Origin: Planctomycetota bacterium
GTDB taxonomy: Bacteria > Planctomycetota > J058
Assembly (NCBI GenBank): GCA_023954375.1
Contig: JAMLIC010000005.1
Location: 124,001-188,000 of the forward strand
Reading direction: 5' to 3'
Length of the DNA stretch: 64,000 bases
The translations under genes were made by a program, and so were the position numbers. The number at the start of each line of letters is the position of its first letter. Positions within the stretch are counted from its first letter, which is position 1. Below, piece by piece: positions 1 to 12,700 of the stretch. The notes below the pieces were generated by a model that searched no databases, was not told where the DNA came from, and worked only from the letters and a program-made list of their open reading frames with translations.

Positions 1-3191
<3,191 letters not shown>

Positions 3192-3497
3192 GAGGGATCT
3201 CCCTGGGTCGCCGGACGGGCGAGGGCCGCCCGGGCGTCGCACGAGTTGTCTTTGGTGGCGCGGGGGCGCCGCGAGGATTCAGGTGCGCCGGGTCTGGCGC
3301 ACCGCGGACGGATGACGAAACAGCGGGGCGGCCGGAGCCGCCGCTCGTGGGTGCGGGACACTTCGCGGCTCGCGCTGCGCCGCCATCGTGTCGCCGTCAC
3401 TCCGAGCGGCCGCGCCGACCGCGACCCGCTGCCGAGCTGCTGAGGTTGTCGGCCCCACGTCGACCTGCACGTGCGAAGCACGCGCGGGCCCGGGTGG

Positions 3498-3525
3498 CGC
3501 CGGGTCGGTTGCGCTGGACCGACCC
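3498..3525 (-). other. Perfect hairpin in the rpoB leader
   Basis: A perfect 10-bp stem (CCGGGTCGGT pairing with ACCGACCCGG) closes an 8-nt loop. It would lie about 20-45 nt downstream of the predicted rpoB transcription start. No U-tract follows, so it does not look like a simple intrinsic terminator. A leader-stabilising or autoregulatory element is possible. Confidence 0.45.
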
Positions 3526-3550
3526 GGACGTCCCCTGCGCGGAGCCCATG

Positions 3551-3578
3551 AGGCTACCGGAGCGACTCCCCCTGTCAA
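3551..3578 (-). promoter_or_regulatory. Candidate sigma-70-type promoter for rpoB
   Basis: On the minus strand a perfect -35 box TTGACA (3573-3578) is followed by a 16-nt spacer and a weaker -10 box TAGCCT (3551-3556). Transcription would start near 3544, giving a leader of about 350 nt before rpoB. Apart from this promoter and the leader hairpin, I see nothing coding in the 539-nt gap between rplL and rpoB. Confidence 0.55.
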
Positions 3579-3730
3579 GGGGGGGCTCCCCGGCGACGGA
3601 TGCAGGACCCGGTCCAGGCGGCGCGCCGCCCCCGGGGGAGCGCCGCGCCGGGAACCGACGCGAGCGCGCTCGGCCAAGCCGCGCGCGCTCCTCGTCGGAA
3701 CCTGCCAGGTCGCTGTGAGCTCGAGGCGAG

Positions 3731-4168
3731 CTACTTGATCTCGATGACCGCGCCGGCCTCCTCGAGGACCGCCTTGGCCTTCTCCGCCTCGTCCTTGCTC
3801 ATCTTCGGCTTGATCGTGACGGGCGCCTTGTCGACGAGCTCCTTGGCGTCCTTCAGGTTGAGGTTCGTGATGCCACGGACCTCCTTGATGACGGCGATCT
3901 TCTTCTGGCCGGCGTCCTTGAGGATCAGGTCGAACTCGGTCTTCTCGACCTCCTCGGCCGGCGCCGCGCCGCCGCCGCCGCCCGGCATCATGCCAGGCAT
4001 CATCATCATGCCGCCGCCCGACGCCTTGACGTCGAACTTCTCCTCGATCGCCTTGACGAGGTTCGACAGGCCGAGGACCGTCATCTTCTCGACGACCCCG
4101 ACGATCAGCTCGTTCTTCTCGGCGTCGGCCAGACCGTGCGCCTTCTCCAGCAGCTCCGCAACCGCCAT
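3731..4168 (-). CDS. rplL: 50S ribosomal protein L7/L12
   Basis: This is the stalk protein of the large ribosomal subunit that recruits translation GTPases. It has 145 residues, longer than the usual 120-130. The N-terminal dimerisation domain (about 1-45) and the C-terminal domain (about 75-145, with [20 protein letters not shown]) are typical. They are joined by an unusual Met/Gly/Pro-rich hinge around residues 50-68 ([14 protein letters not shown]). The ATG is preceded by GGAGG. The gene lies 228 nt after rplJ and appears to have its own extended -10 promoter in that gap. Confidence 0.97.
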   Translation of the reverse strand: MAVAELLEKAHGLADAEKNELIVGVVEKMTVLGLSNLVKAIEEKFDVKASGGGMMMMPGMMPGGGGGAAPAEEVEKTEFDLILKDAGQKKIAVIKEVRGITNLNLKDAKELVDKAPVTIKPKMSKDEAEKAKAVLEEAGAVIEIK

Positions 4169-4237
4169 GACTTCCTCCAGTGACCCGCGCCGCTCCGCGA
4201 CCGGGTTGACGGGCCAGCGACCCGCGCTCGTTTGGGT

Positions 4238-4255
4238 GCCGGCCCGGAGGCCGGC
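4238..4255 (-). other. Hairpin in the rplL leader
   Basis: A perfect 7-bp GC stem (GCCGGCC with GGCCGGC) closes the tetraloop UCCG on the transcribed strand. It lies between the candidate rplL promoter and the rplL start. No U-tract follows it, so a structural or regulatory leader element is more likely than a terminator. Confidence 0.35.
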
Positions 4256-4329
4256 GGTCTCGCGTCGCGCCCACGAGGGGCCCGGCGCCTGTCCATGACG
4301 GACGCGCGTCGTCGCGAGACGAGCGCGCC

Positions 4330-4338
4330 CTTATACCA
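4330..4338 (-). promoter_or_regulatory. Candidate extended -10 promoter for rplL
   Basis: The minus strand reads TGG-TATAAG, an extended -10 element with five of six matches to TATAAT and the upstream TGn. No good -35 box is visible. Transcription would begin near 4323 and leave a leader of roughly 155 nt before rplL. Confidence 0.45.
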
Positions 4339-4396
4339 TCCGCGCCGAGGCGCGCCACACCGGAAACGCGGCGGCGCGCTCGACCCGCTCGCGCGG

Positions 4397-4969
4397 CTAG
4401 GCCGCGCCGCCGTCGGCCGGCGCCGCGTCGCCCTTGCCGCCACGCTTCTCCTCGAGGGCGTGGATGGCGTAGGCGAAGCGGGCGTACATCTCCTTGAAGG
4501 TGGCCGCGAGCTTGACGATCGGGGCCTGCAGGACGCCGGCCAGCATGGCCCGCACCTCCTGCTTGCCCGGCGCGTTGCGCAGGGCCTCGGCGTCCTTGGC
4601 CCCGAGCACCTGGCCGTCGACGAAGGCGCCCTTCCACTCGACGAGCTTGTCGCGGGTCTCGCGCTTCCACTCGAAGACCGTCTTGGCGGCGAGGATCGCG
4701 CCGCCCTCGTCCCGCGAGTAGACGAGCCCGACCGGCCCCTTGAGGACCGTCTCCAGCTCGCCCTGCTTGTAGCCCTTGCCCATGAAGGCGCGGGCCGCGA
4801 TGGCGTTGCGGAGGACGGTGTACTTCAGCTTGCGAGCGTGCATCGCCTTGCGGAAGGCGTAGGTCTGCTCGCTGTTCAGGCCCTGCGTGTTGATGAGCAC
4901 GCCGCCGTCGACCCCCTCGAACTTCACCTCGAGGGCCTCGCGCATGAGCGTCTTGAGCTGCTTCGACAT
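4397..4969 (-). CDS. rplJ: 50S ribosomal protein L10
   Basis: L10 anchors the L7/L12 dimers on the ribosomal stalk. The 190-residue protein is a little longer than the common 165-175, with a polar Gly/Ala/Asp tail after residue 175. The N-terminal half (LKTLMREALEVKFEGVDGGV, then AIAARAFMGKGY) has the usual RNA-binding fold signature. The helical C-terminal half ends in the L7/L12-binding region. It starts only 14 nt after the end of rplA, so there is no room for a separate L10 leader and the two are probably translated from one message. Confidence 0.96.
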   Translation of the reverse strand: MSKQLKTLMREALEVKFEGVDGGVLINTQGLNSEQTYAFRKAMHARKLKYTVLRNAIAARAFMGKGYKQGELETVLKGPVGLVYSRDEGGAILAAKTVFEWKRETRDKLVEWKGAFVDGQVLGAKDAEALRNAPGKQEVRAMLAGVLQAPIVKLAATFKEMYARFAYAIHALEEKRGGKGDAAPADGGAA

Positions 4970-4983
4970 GGTGCTGCCCTCTA

Positions 4984-5817
4984 CTACTGCGCGGCCAGGA
5001 AGCCGAGGTCCACGGTCACGCCGGGGCTCATGGTCGAGGAGATCGACCCGCCGAGCACGAACGTGCCCTTGGCGCCCGTCGGCTTGAGCGTCTTGACGTG
5101 CTCGAGGAACGCGCCGATGTTCTCCTCGAGCTTCTGGTCGGGGAAGCTGCGCTTGCCGCAGACGACGTGCAGGTTGCCGCCGTCGTCGACGCGGTACTTG
5201 GCCTTGCCGCCGCCGAACTCCTTCACGGCCACCCCGACGTTCGGGGTCACCGAGCCTTCCTTCGGGTTGGGCATGAGCTTCTTCGGGCCGAGGACCTTAC
5301 CCAGGCGGCCGACGATGCGCATCATGCCGGGGTGGGCGACGACGACGTCGAAGTCGAACCAGCCGCCCTCGATCTTCTTGGCCAGCTCCTCGCCGCCGAC
5401 CTCGAGCGCGCCGGCGTCGCGCGCCTGCTGGGCCGCCGGGCCCTCGGCGAAGCACACGACCCGCTTGCTCTGGCCGATGCCGTGCGGGAAGACGAAGGTG
5501 CCGCGGACCTGCTGGTCCGACTTCTTCGTGTCGACGCCGAGCTGCAGGTGCAGCTCCATCGACTCGTCGAACTTGGCCGCCTTGAAGGTCTTGACCAGCT
5601 TGATCGCGTCGGCGACCGAGTGCTTCTTCAGCCGGTCGCCGCGGGTCGTCTTGGCCGCCCGGTAGCGCTTGCTCGGCTTGAACTTGCGGTTGAAGCGCTT
5701 CTTCTTCTTCGGCTTCTCGGCCGTCGCCTGCGTGGCCGCCTCGATGGCGGCCTCCGCCGCGGCCTTGGCCGCGTTCCGCGCGCGGATCTCGTCGCGGACG
5801 TCGTCGCTCTCGGACAT
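4984..5817 (-). CDS. rplA: 50S ribosomal protein L1 with N-terminal extension
   Basis: L1 binds 23S rRNA at the L1 stalk and in many bacteria represses its own operon. The canonical L1 domain begins near residue 45 (SKRYRAAKTTRG) and carries the conserved GKVLGPKKLMPNPKEGSVT. In front of it lies an unusual 45-residue Ala/Lys-rich segment ending in PKKKKRFNRKFKPSKRY. This makes the protein 277 residues rather than about 230. The extension is in frame behind a good AGGAG site and no internal start is better placed. It probably adds RNA-binding charge. Confidence 0.96.
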   Translation of the reverse strand: MSESDDVRDEIRARNAAKAAAEAAIEAATQATAEKPKKKKRFNRKFKPSKRYRAAKTTRGDRLKKHSVADAIKLVKTFKAAKFDESMELHLQLGVDTKKSDQQVRGTFVFPHGIGQSKRVVCFAEGPAAQQARDAGALEVGGEELAKKIEGGWFDFDVVVAHPGMMRIVGRLGKVLGPKKLMPNPKEGSVTPNVGVAVKEFGGGKAKYRVDDGGNLHVVCGKRSFPDQKLEENIGAFLEHVKTLKPTGAKGTFVLGGSISSTMSPGVTVDLGFLAAQ

Positions 5818-5901
5818 TCAGCTCTCCTGCCCGGTCCAGACGCACCCGGCGGTCACCCGCCGGACGCTCCCGGGGCATGGTCCTTCGGAAACGGGTCGGC
5901 G

Positions 5902-6333
5902 CTAGCCGACCACCTCGATGCCCATCGACCGCGCCGTCCCGGCGACCTGCCGGTACGCGGCCTCCTCGTCGAACGAGTTCATGTCCTGGAGCTTCGTCTT
6001 CACGATCTCCATGACCTGCGCCTTCGTGACCTTGCCGATCTTGTCGCGGTTCGGCACGGCCGAGCCCTTGGCCACCTGCGCGTGCTTCTTCAGGAGCACG
6101 CTCGCGGGCGGGCTCTTGCAGATGAACGTGAAGCTCCGGTCGGCGAAGACGGTGATCTCCACCGGGATCGTCATCCCGGCGGCATCCTTCGTCCTGTCGT
6201 TGAACTGCTTCACGAACTGGCCGATGTTCACGCCGTGCTGGCCGAGCGCCGGGCCGACCGGCGGGGCCGGGGTGGCCTGCCCGCCGGGGCACTGGAGCTT
6301 GATCTTGGCCTTGACTTCCTTCGGAGGAGCCAT
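5902..6333 (-). CDS. rplK: 50S ribosomal protein L11
   Basis: L11 forms the GTPase-associated centre with its 23S rRNA site. The 143-residue protein has the normal length. It shows the Pro-rich start of the N-terminal domain ([20 protein letters not shown], then [14 protein letters not shown]) and the C-terminal rRNA-binding domain ([20 protein letters not shown] and ARSMGIEV). It lies between nusG and rplA, the standard bacterial order. The ATG follows a GGAGG-like site. Confidence 0.98.
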   Translation of the reverse strand: MAPPKEVKAKIKLQCPGGQATPAPPVGPALGQHGVNIGQFVKQFNDRTKDAAGMTIPVEITVFADRSFTFICKSPPASVLLKKHAQVAKGSAVPNRDKIGKVTKAQVMEIVKTKLQDMNSFDEEAAYRQVAGTARSMGIEVVG

Positions 6334-6375
6334 GTCGCTCGCCTCGTCCTTCGGGCGCCCGCCGGGGCGCCGCCG

Positions 6376-6948
6376 CTAATCCTGCTTCTTCTCGACCTTC
6401 CAGGACTCGAAGTCGATCGGCGTGGGCCGACCGAACACCATGATCGAGACCTTGAGCATGCCCTTCTCGGGCTGGAGCTCCTCGACCGTGCCCTCGAAGT
6501 TCTCGAACGACCCCTCACGGATGACGACGTGCTCGCCGATCGTGAAGTCCATGGTCGTCTTGCCCGGCTCCTCGGCCTTGAGCCGCTCGACCTGGGCCAG
6601 CATCTTGGCGACCTCGTCCGGCCCCAGGGGCTGGGGCTTGTCGGGGTCGTCGGGGTTGCCGACGAACTTGATCTGCCCCGGCATCTCGCGGATCAGGTGC
6701 CACACCTCGGGCGGGACCTTGCCCGACTCGTCATCGACCTCGATCTCGGCCATGACGTAGCCCGGGTAGACCTTGCGCTCGACCGTGCGCCGCTGCCCGC
6801 CCTTGATCTCGGTCACCCGCTCCGTCACGACGAGGAGCTGCGTGATCTTCTCGGTGAGGTCGTGCGTCTGGACGCGCGTCCAGAGCGTCTTCTTGACCCG
6901 GTTCTCCCGGTTGGTCCCCACCCTCAGCACGAACCAGCGCTTGGCCAC
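6376..6948 (-). CDS. nusG: Transcription termination/antitermination factor NusG
   Basis: NusG binds RNA polymerase through its NGN domain and Rho or ribosomal S10 through its KOW domain. I place the start at GTG 6948 (reading as AKRWFVLRVGTNREN), two nt after the secE stop. The longer in-frame ATG at 7008 would add residues that overlap secE and do not look like NusG. The NGN domain covers about 1-125 with the motif VYPGYVMAE. The KOW domain covers about 130-190 with VIREGSFENFEGTV and FGRPTPIDF. The protein is 190 residues, the typical size. Confidence 0.95.
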   Translation of the reverse strand: MAKRWFVLRVGTNRENRVKKTLWTRVQTHDLTEKITQLLVVTERVTEIKGGQRRTVERKVYPGYVMAEIEVDDESGKVPPEVWHLIREMPGQIKFVGNPDDPDKPQPLGPDEVAKMLAQVERLKAEEPGKTTMDFTIGEHVVIREGSFENFEGTVEELQPEKGMLKVSIMVFGRPTPIDFESWKVEKKQD

Positions 6949-6950
6949 GG

Positions 6951-7406
6951 CTAGGACCCCAGGACCCGATCCCAGAGGGAGTCCCACGCGACCGAGTCCT
7001 TGGCCCACACCAGGCCGTAGTCGACGAGGCCGAGGTAGACGGCCATGATCAGCACCGTGATCACGACCACGATCGACGAGGAGACCACCTCGTGCTTGGG
7101 CGCCCAGGAGACGTTCTGCATCTCCTTCTCGGTGTCGATCAGGAAGTCGACCACCTTCGCGTGGTTGCAGAGCAGGTAGATCGACATGGCCGTGAGGAGC
7201 CCGAGCACCGCGACGAGGATGACGCGCGGGCTGATCGGGAACTCGGCCCCGAGCGCCCCGTGGGCCAGGTCGTCCTTCCAGAAGTTCCAGCCGCCGAGGA
7301 ACTCGTGCAGGTGGAACAGGCCGTAGCCGAGGAGGGCGGCCAGGAGGACGCCGATCAGGCCGCGCGTGCGGGTGGCCTCCTCCGGCTTGTAGAGCTCCAG
7401 CGCCAT
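6951..7406 (-). CDS. secE: Preprotein translocase subunit SecE
   Basis: SecE stabilises SecY in the inner-membrane translocon. This 151-residue version is longer than the minimal ~60-residue form. It has three predicted membrane segments (about 17-35, 60-80 and 108-133). The conserved amphipathic helix and the last transmembrane segment are clear (FLIDTEKEMQNVSWAPKHEV followed by a Val/Ile-rich helix). It is followed two nt later by nusG and preceded by tRNA-Trp, a common arrangement in bacteria. Confidence 0.95.
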   Translation of the reverse strand: MALELYKPEEATRTRGLIGVLLAALLGYGLFHLHEFLGGWNFWKDDLAHGALGAEFPISPRVILVAVLGLLTAMSIYLLCNHAKVVDFLIDTEKEMQNVSWAPKHEVVSSSIVVVITVLIMAVYLGLVDYGLVWAKDSVAWDSLWDRVLGS

Positions 7407-7506
7407 GGGCTTCGTCCGTCCTCGGTTTGCCGCGGCCCCTCGGGGGCCGCGGGGCTCGGCCCGGCGGGCCGTGGTGCGGCCCCCCGCCGGGGGCCGCGTG
7501 TCTCTT

Positions 7507-7580
7507 CAGGGGCGCAGGGATTCGAACCCTGAACCTACGGATTTGGAATCCGTCGCTCTAGCCGTTAGAGCTACACCCCT
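7507..7580 (-). tRNA. trnW: tRNA-Trp (CCA anticodon)
   Basis: The minus strand folds into a full cloverleaf. The acceptor stem pairs AGGGGTG with CGCCCCT, the anticodon loop is TTCCAAA, and the T-loop is GGTTCGAATCC. The discriminator is G73, as expected for bacterial tRNA-Trp, and no CCA is encoded. It sits between rpmG and secE. Confidence 0.97.
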
Positions 7581-7638
7581 TCGTATGGATCCGGGCGTGT
7601 GCGTCGGGCGTGCGCCGTCCCTGGGGACGGCGACCGGC

Positions 7639-7812
7639 CTACTTCTTCCGCTCCTTGTGGGCGGTGTGCTTGCGGCAGCGGTTGCAGAACTTGGCCAGCT
7701 CCAGCTTGGGCAGGCCGCCCGAGAGCCGCTTCGACGTGCGGTAGTTGCGCTCGGCGCACTCGCCGCACTCGAGCGTCACGTAGCCGCGCTGACCCTGCTT
7801 CTTCTTGGCCAC
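7639..7812 (-). CDS. rpmG: 50S ribosomal protein L33
   Basis: L33 is a small zinc-ribbon protein near the ribosomal E site. The 57-residue product starts at GTG 7812 behind a strong AGGAGG site eight nt upstream and begins [18 protein letters not shown]. It keeps all four zinc-ligand cysteines as two CxxC pairs (residues 16/19 and 43/46), so it is the zinc-binding (C+) form. That matters in a genome so rich in zinc-homeostasis genes, because C+ ribosomal proteins are usually the zinc-replete paralogues. It lies between tuf and tRNA-Trp. Confidence 0.96.
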   Translation of the reverse strand: MAKKKQGQRGYVTLECGECAERNYRTSKRLSGGLPKLELAKFCNRCRKHTAHKERKK

Positions 7813-7955
7813 GACGGGCCCTCCTGTCGTCGTCCTTCACCGGACGCCCGGGCCGCTCGACCCGGGCGTCGTCACCTCGGCCCGCGTGGGGCCCACACGA
7901 CCTCGGGCCCGCGCGGTCGCGCGAGCCCGAGATCACCCTCCGGGGCGGCGGGATC

Positions 7956-9152
<1,197 letters not shown>

Positions 9153-9201
9153 TACAACCTCGTGATTCCTGGACTGCCGGTTCTTGCCTGATTCACGGCG
9201 A

Positions 9202-9274
9202 AGCTGCTGATGGGACTCGGACCCATGACCTCGTCCTTACCAAGGACGTGCTCTACCAACTGAGCTACAGCAGC
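9202..9274 (-). tRNA. trnT: tRNA-Thr (GGU anticodon)
   Basis: A complete cloverleaf is present. The acceptor stem pairs GCTGCTG with CAGCAGC and the anticodon loop is TTGGTAA in the stem GTCCT/AGGAC. The discriminator is U73 and no CCA is encoded. It is the last tRNA before tuf and matches the position of E. coli thrT. Confidence 0.97.
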
Positions 9275-9369
9275 CTACCTGTGCGGAGCACCCTGCGAGG
9301 ACCGACGTTCGGGCCTCGACGGGGTCAACCTCTTCTTCCTTCACGCCACGACGGGCGCCGGAGTGCGAG

Positions 9370-9441
9370 AGCGGGCGATGGGACTCGAACCCACGACGAA
9401 CGGCTTGGAAGGCCGACGCTCTACCACTGAGCTACGCCCGC
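9370..9441 (-). tRNA. trnG: tRNA-Gly (UCC anticodon)
   Basis: The cloverleaf has the acceptor stem GCGGGCG/CGCCCGC, anticodon loop CTTCCAA and discriminator U73. The 27-43 pair of the anticodon stem is a U-U mismatch, but the other four pairs are good. No CCA is encoded. Its position corresponds to E. coli glyT. Confidence 0.96.
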
Positions 9442-9504
9442 CTGTGGGCCTCGTGATCTCTTCTCTCTCGAGGGGCGTCGCGGACGCCCCGACACCTGTG
9501 TTGA

Positions 9505-9587
9505 TGGGCCGAGGAGGATTTGAACCTCCGAAGGCGTGAGCCATCAGATTTACAGTCTGACCCGTTTGGCCACTTCGGTATCGACCC
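9505..9587 (-). tRNA. trnY: tRNA-Tyr (GUA anticodon)
   Basis: This 83-nt class II tRNA has a long variable arm and the anticodon loop CTGTAAA in the stem CAGA/TCTG. The acceptor stem is GGGTCGA/TCGGCCC with one G-U pair, and the discriminator is A73. No CCA is encoded. Its position corresponds to E. coli tyrU. Confidence 0.97.
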
Positions 9588-9602
9588 AAGCCTGTCTGCA
9601 TG

Positions 9603-9675
9603 AGCTAGCGGCGGGACCCGAACCCGCAACCTTCCGCTTACAAGGCGGATGCTCTACCAGTTGAGCTACGCTAGC
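9603..9675 (-). tRNA. trnT: tRNA-Thr (UGU anticodon)
   Basis: A complete cloverleaf with acceptor stem GCTAGCG/CGCTAGC, anticodon loop CTTGTAA and discriminator U73. It is the first gene of the tRNA-tuf transcript. The order Thr(UGU)-Tyr-Gly-Thr(GGU)-tuf is the same as E. coli thrU-tyrU-glyT-thrT-tufB. Confidence 0.97.
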
Positions 9676-9699
9676 GGACCCTCTGTCATGTGCGTGGCC

Positions 9700-9730
9700 C
9701 ATCGGGTCCCCTGCGAGAGGGGTCCCGATG
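9700..9730. other. Long inverted repeat in the tRNA-tuf leader
   Basis: Arms of 13 nt (CATCGGGTCCCCT and AGGGGTCCCGATG, one mismatch) flank a 5-nt loop. It lies between the candidate promoter (9741-9768) and the first tRNA. It could be a leader hairpin guiding 5' processing or a protein-binding site. No U-tract follows. Confidence 0.5.
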
Positions 9731-9740
9731 GAAGGGTCCA

Positions 9741-9768
9741 CCTATACCAGATGAGGTCCCCCACGCAA
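9741..9768 (-). promoter_or_regulatory. Candidate promoter of the tRNA-tuf operon
   Basis: The minus strand has a -35-like TTGCGT (9763-9768), a 16-nt spacer and a -10-like TATAGG (9741-9746). Transcription would start near 9733. That places the inverted repeat at 9700-9730 at the very start of the transcript. Confidence 0.5.
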
Positions 9769-9795
9769 GGGGCAACCCAGCTGGCCTCCGGGCGG

Positions 9796-12700
9796 TTATC
9801 CGCCCGTGAGGGCCCACAAGTTACCCGAAGCCGGGGCGAGGGCAACGGGAATCTCGACTTCGGCCATGCGCGCCTGGCCGGCGGGGCAGGCCGGGCGATG
9901 GGGGCAGGAGCGGCACCCGGCGTGGGGGCGCGGCGGCAAGTCCAGCGTCCGCCTGGCCTCGACGAACTCGACCAGGAGGCGGCGGGCCTCGGCCATGGCC
10001 GCCGGTCCCAGGTCCACCCGGCTGGCGACGCCCGGGGCGAGGAACATGACCTGCGCCTCCGCCGGGGGGCGACCCCCGGCGGCGAGGGCGATGGCGTAGA
10101 GGCGGAGCTGGAGCTCGGGCTGCTCGAGCCGGCCCGGGACCTGCAGGGCCGTGACCTCGGCGGCCTTGTGGTCGACCACGGTCCAGCGGTCGCCCTCGCG
10201 GAGCAGGAGGTCGATCGTCCCCCTGAGGAGGACGGGGTCGGGCCCGAGGTCCGGGATCGCCACGAGGAACGGGCGCTCGACCTCGACCTCGTCGGCCCGC
10301 GCGACCCGCCGGCCGAGCTCCGAGCGCTCGAACTCCGCCCGGAGCTCGAGCGCCCGGGCGGCGGCGCGCTCGAGGGCGGCCCGTGACGCGGTGCGCGGGA
10401 GGAGGAGCTGCGCCAGCCGCTGCGTGAGCTTGCCCGGGAGCGGGCGGACCCCGTGGAGCCCGGCCACGACCTCGTGCGCGAGCGTCCCGGCCACGTCGGC
10501 CGGGACCTCGTCGGTCTCGGGCAGGAAGGGCGCGTCGCCCGGCGTCGCCTCCTCGGACCACGGCTCGCGGTCGCCGACGACGTGCTCGAGCAGGTGCCGG
10601 CGCGGGCAGGCCCGCCAGGTGAGGACCTCGCTCACCGTGTAGACCGAGGCGCCGAGGTCGGGGTCGGGCAGCCCCGGGGCGTCGGCCCGCGCGACGAGGC
10701 GGCGCGCCGCCTCGGCCGCCTCGACGGTCACGCCGGGCAGGCGCGGCCGCTCGGCGCGGGCGAGCGTCCGCTCGAGCGGCGCGTCGAGGACCGGGCGCGC
10801 GCCCGCGGCCGGCCCCTTCGGGCCGCGGATCGGCGTGCCGTCCACGTCGTCCAGGACGTCGAGCAGCCGCACCGTGACCCCGCCGCGCGTGGCCCCGAGC
10901 CGCGCGACGCCGCCGGCGGCCACGTCCTCGGCCACGGGCCCCTGCGCGGGGGGGGCGAGGGGTCCGCGCGCCCAGGCCAGCCAGTCGCCGGCCGCGCGCG
11001 CGCCCTGGGCGCCGGCGAGGATGAGGTGGTCCTGCGCGCGGGTCATCGCCACGTAGAGGAGGCGCTTGCTCTCCTCGCGCGCCCGCGCGCGGTTCTCGGC
11101 CGTGCGCGCGAGGTGGGAGCCCGACGTGATCGCCGCCTCCGGCCGGTCGGGGTCGCGCAGGTCCACGAGGATGCCGGCGCGCTCGCACCAGAGGACCGGC
11201 TCGCTCTCGGGCCGCGCGTGGCGGCCCATGTCGGCCACGACGACGAGCGGCCACTCGAGGCCCTTGGCCGCGTGGACGGTGAGGACGCTCACGGCGTCCT
11301 CCTCCTCCGACGAGACGTTCGCCTCGGGCTCGCGCGCGCCGCTGTGGCGCAGGTCCTCGAGCACGGCGGCCACCTCCGCCGGCCCGACGGCGCCCTCGCG
11401 CTCGAGGTCCTCGACGACGACGAGCAGCTTGTGCAGGTTGGCGTGGCCGCGCAGGTCGCCGCCGCGGAGGAGCGCCCCGTCCATGAGGCCGCAGCGCTCG
11501 AACGCCCCGGCCAGCAGGTCGCGCACGGTCGTGCGCCCGCGGGCGGCCCGCAGCCAGGCGACGAGGTCGCGCGCGCGCCGGGCGCGCTCGCCGTCCAGCG
11601 CCTCGAGGTCCGGGTCGACCTCGCCCACCTGCTCGAGGGCGTCGGCCAGGCTGGCGCGCGCGGGGAGCTCCCGCCGCCGCTCGGCCAGGACCTGCAGCGC
11701 CGTGTCGGAGAGCCCGACCGCCGGCGAGCGCAGGAGCGCGGCCAGGGCCAGGTCGTCGTGCGCGGCGGCCGCGACCGCGAGGAGGCCCACGGCGTCGACC
11801 ACCTCGCGCGCGCCGTAGAAGCCGCGGCCGCTGGCCACGCGGTAGGGGACGCCGCGCTCGCGCAGGGCCCGCTCGTAGGCGGGGAGCGCCGTCGTCGCCG
11901 GGAGGAGCACGGCGCAGTCGCGATAGCGCAGCGGCTGGCCGAACGTGTCCTTGCGCAGCGGGTTCGTGCCCGCGAGCACGCGCCCCTCGATGAGCGTGGC
12001 CAGCCGCGCCGCCACGGCGCGGGCCTCGAGGGCGCGGGCGCGCTCGAGCGTCTCGCCCTTGCCGACGACGAGCTCGACCACCGCCCGGCCGCCGGGCGGC
12101 GGGCCGAAGGGCGCGCCGGCGCGCAGCGGCTGGTGCGGCACCTCGCTCCCGGGCTCCCCCCACGCCAGCGCGAACACCTCGTCGACGAACCCGAGCACCT
12201 CGGGGCGCGTGCGGAACGACAGGTCGAGCGCCACCACCTCGCCGCCCTGCGCGCGCACATCGGCCTCGAGGTCGAGGAGCCCGCGCACCTCGGCGTGGCG
12301 GAAGGCGTAGATGCTCTGCTTGACGTCGCCGACGGCGAAGAAGCCCCCGTCGTCGGCGGCAGCCGGCCCCGGGCGGCGCACGAGGTCGACGATCCGCTGC
12401 TGCAGCCGCGACGTGTCCTGGAACTCGTCGACGAGCACGGCCTGGAAGCGCCGCTGCACCTCCTCGCGCACGTCGGGCCGCGCCTCGAGCAGCTCCTTCG
12501 TGCGCTCCTCGAGGTCGGAGAAGTCGAGCGCCGACTGCGCGGCCTTCAGGGCCCGGAAGCGCGCGTCGAAGCGGCGCAGGAGGTCCTCGAGGCCGCGCCC
12601 GAGCGCCCGCGCCGGCCCCTCGGCGTAGGCGCCCGCGGCCGCGAGCGCCGCCTCGCGCAGCCCCGCGAGCTCGTCGGCCAGGGCGCCCGCGCCCTTGGCC

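Noticed and set aside
6949..7008. Upstream ATG extension of nusG
   Set aside because: It lies inside secE, adds non-homologous residues, and GTG 6948 fits the NusG N-terminus.
9700..9730. Intrinsic terminator of a gene to the right
   Set aside because: No T-tract on either strand, and it lies between a promoter and the first tRNA.
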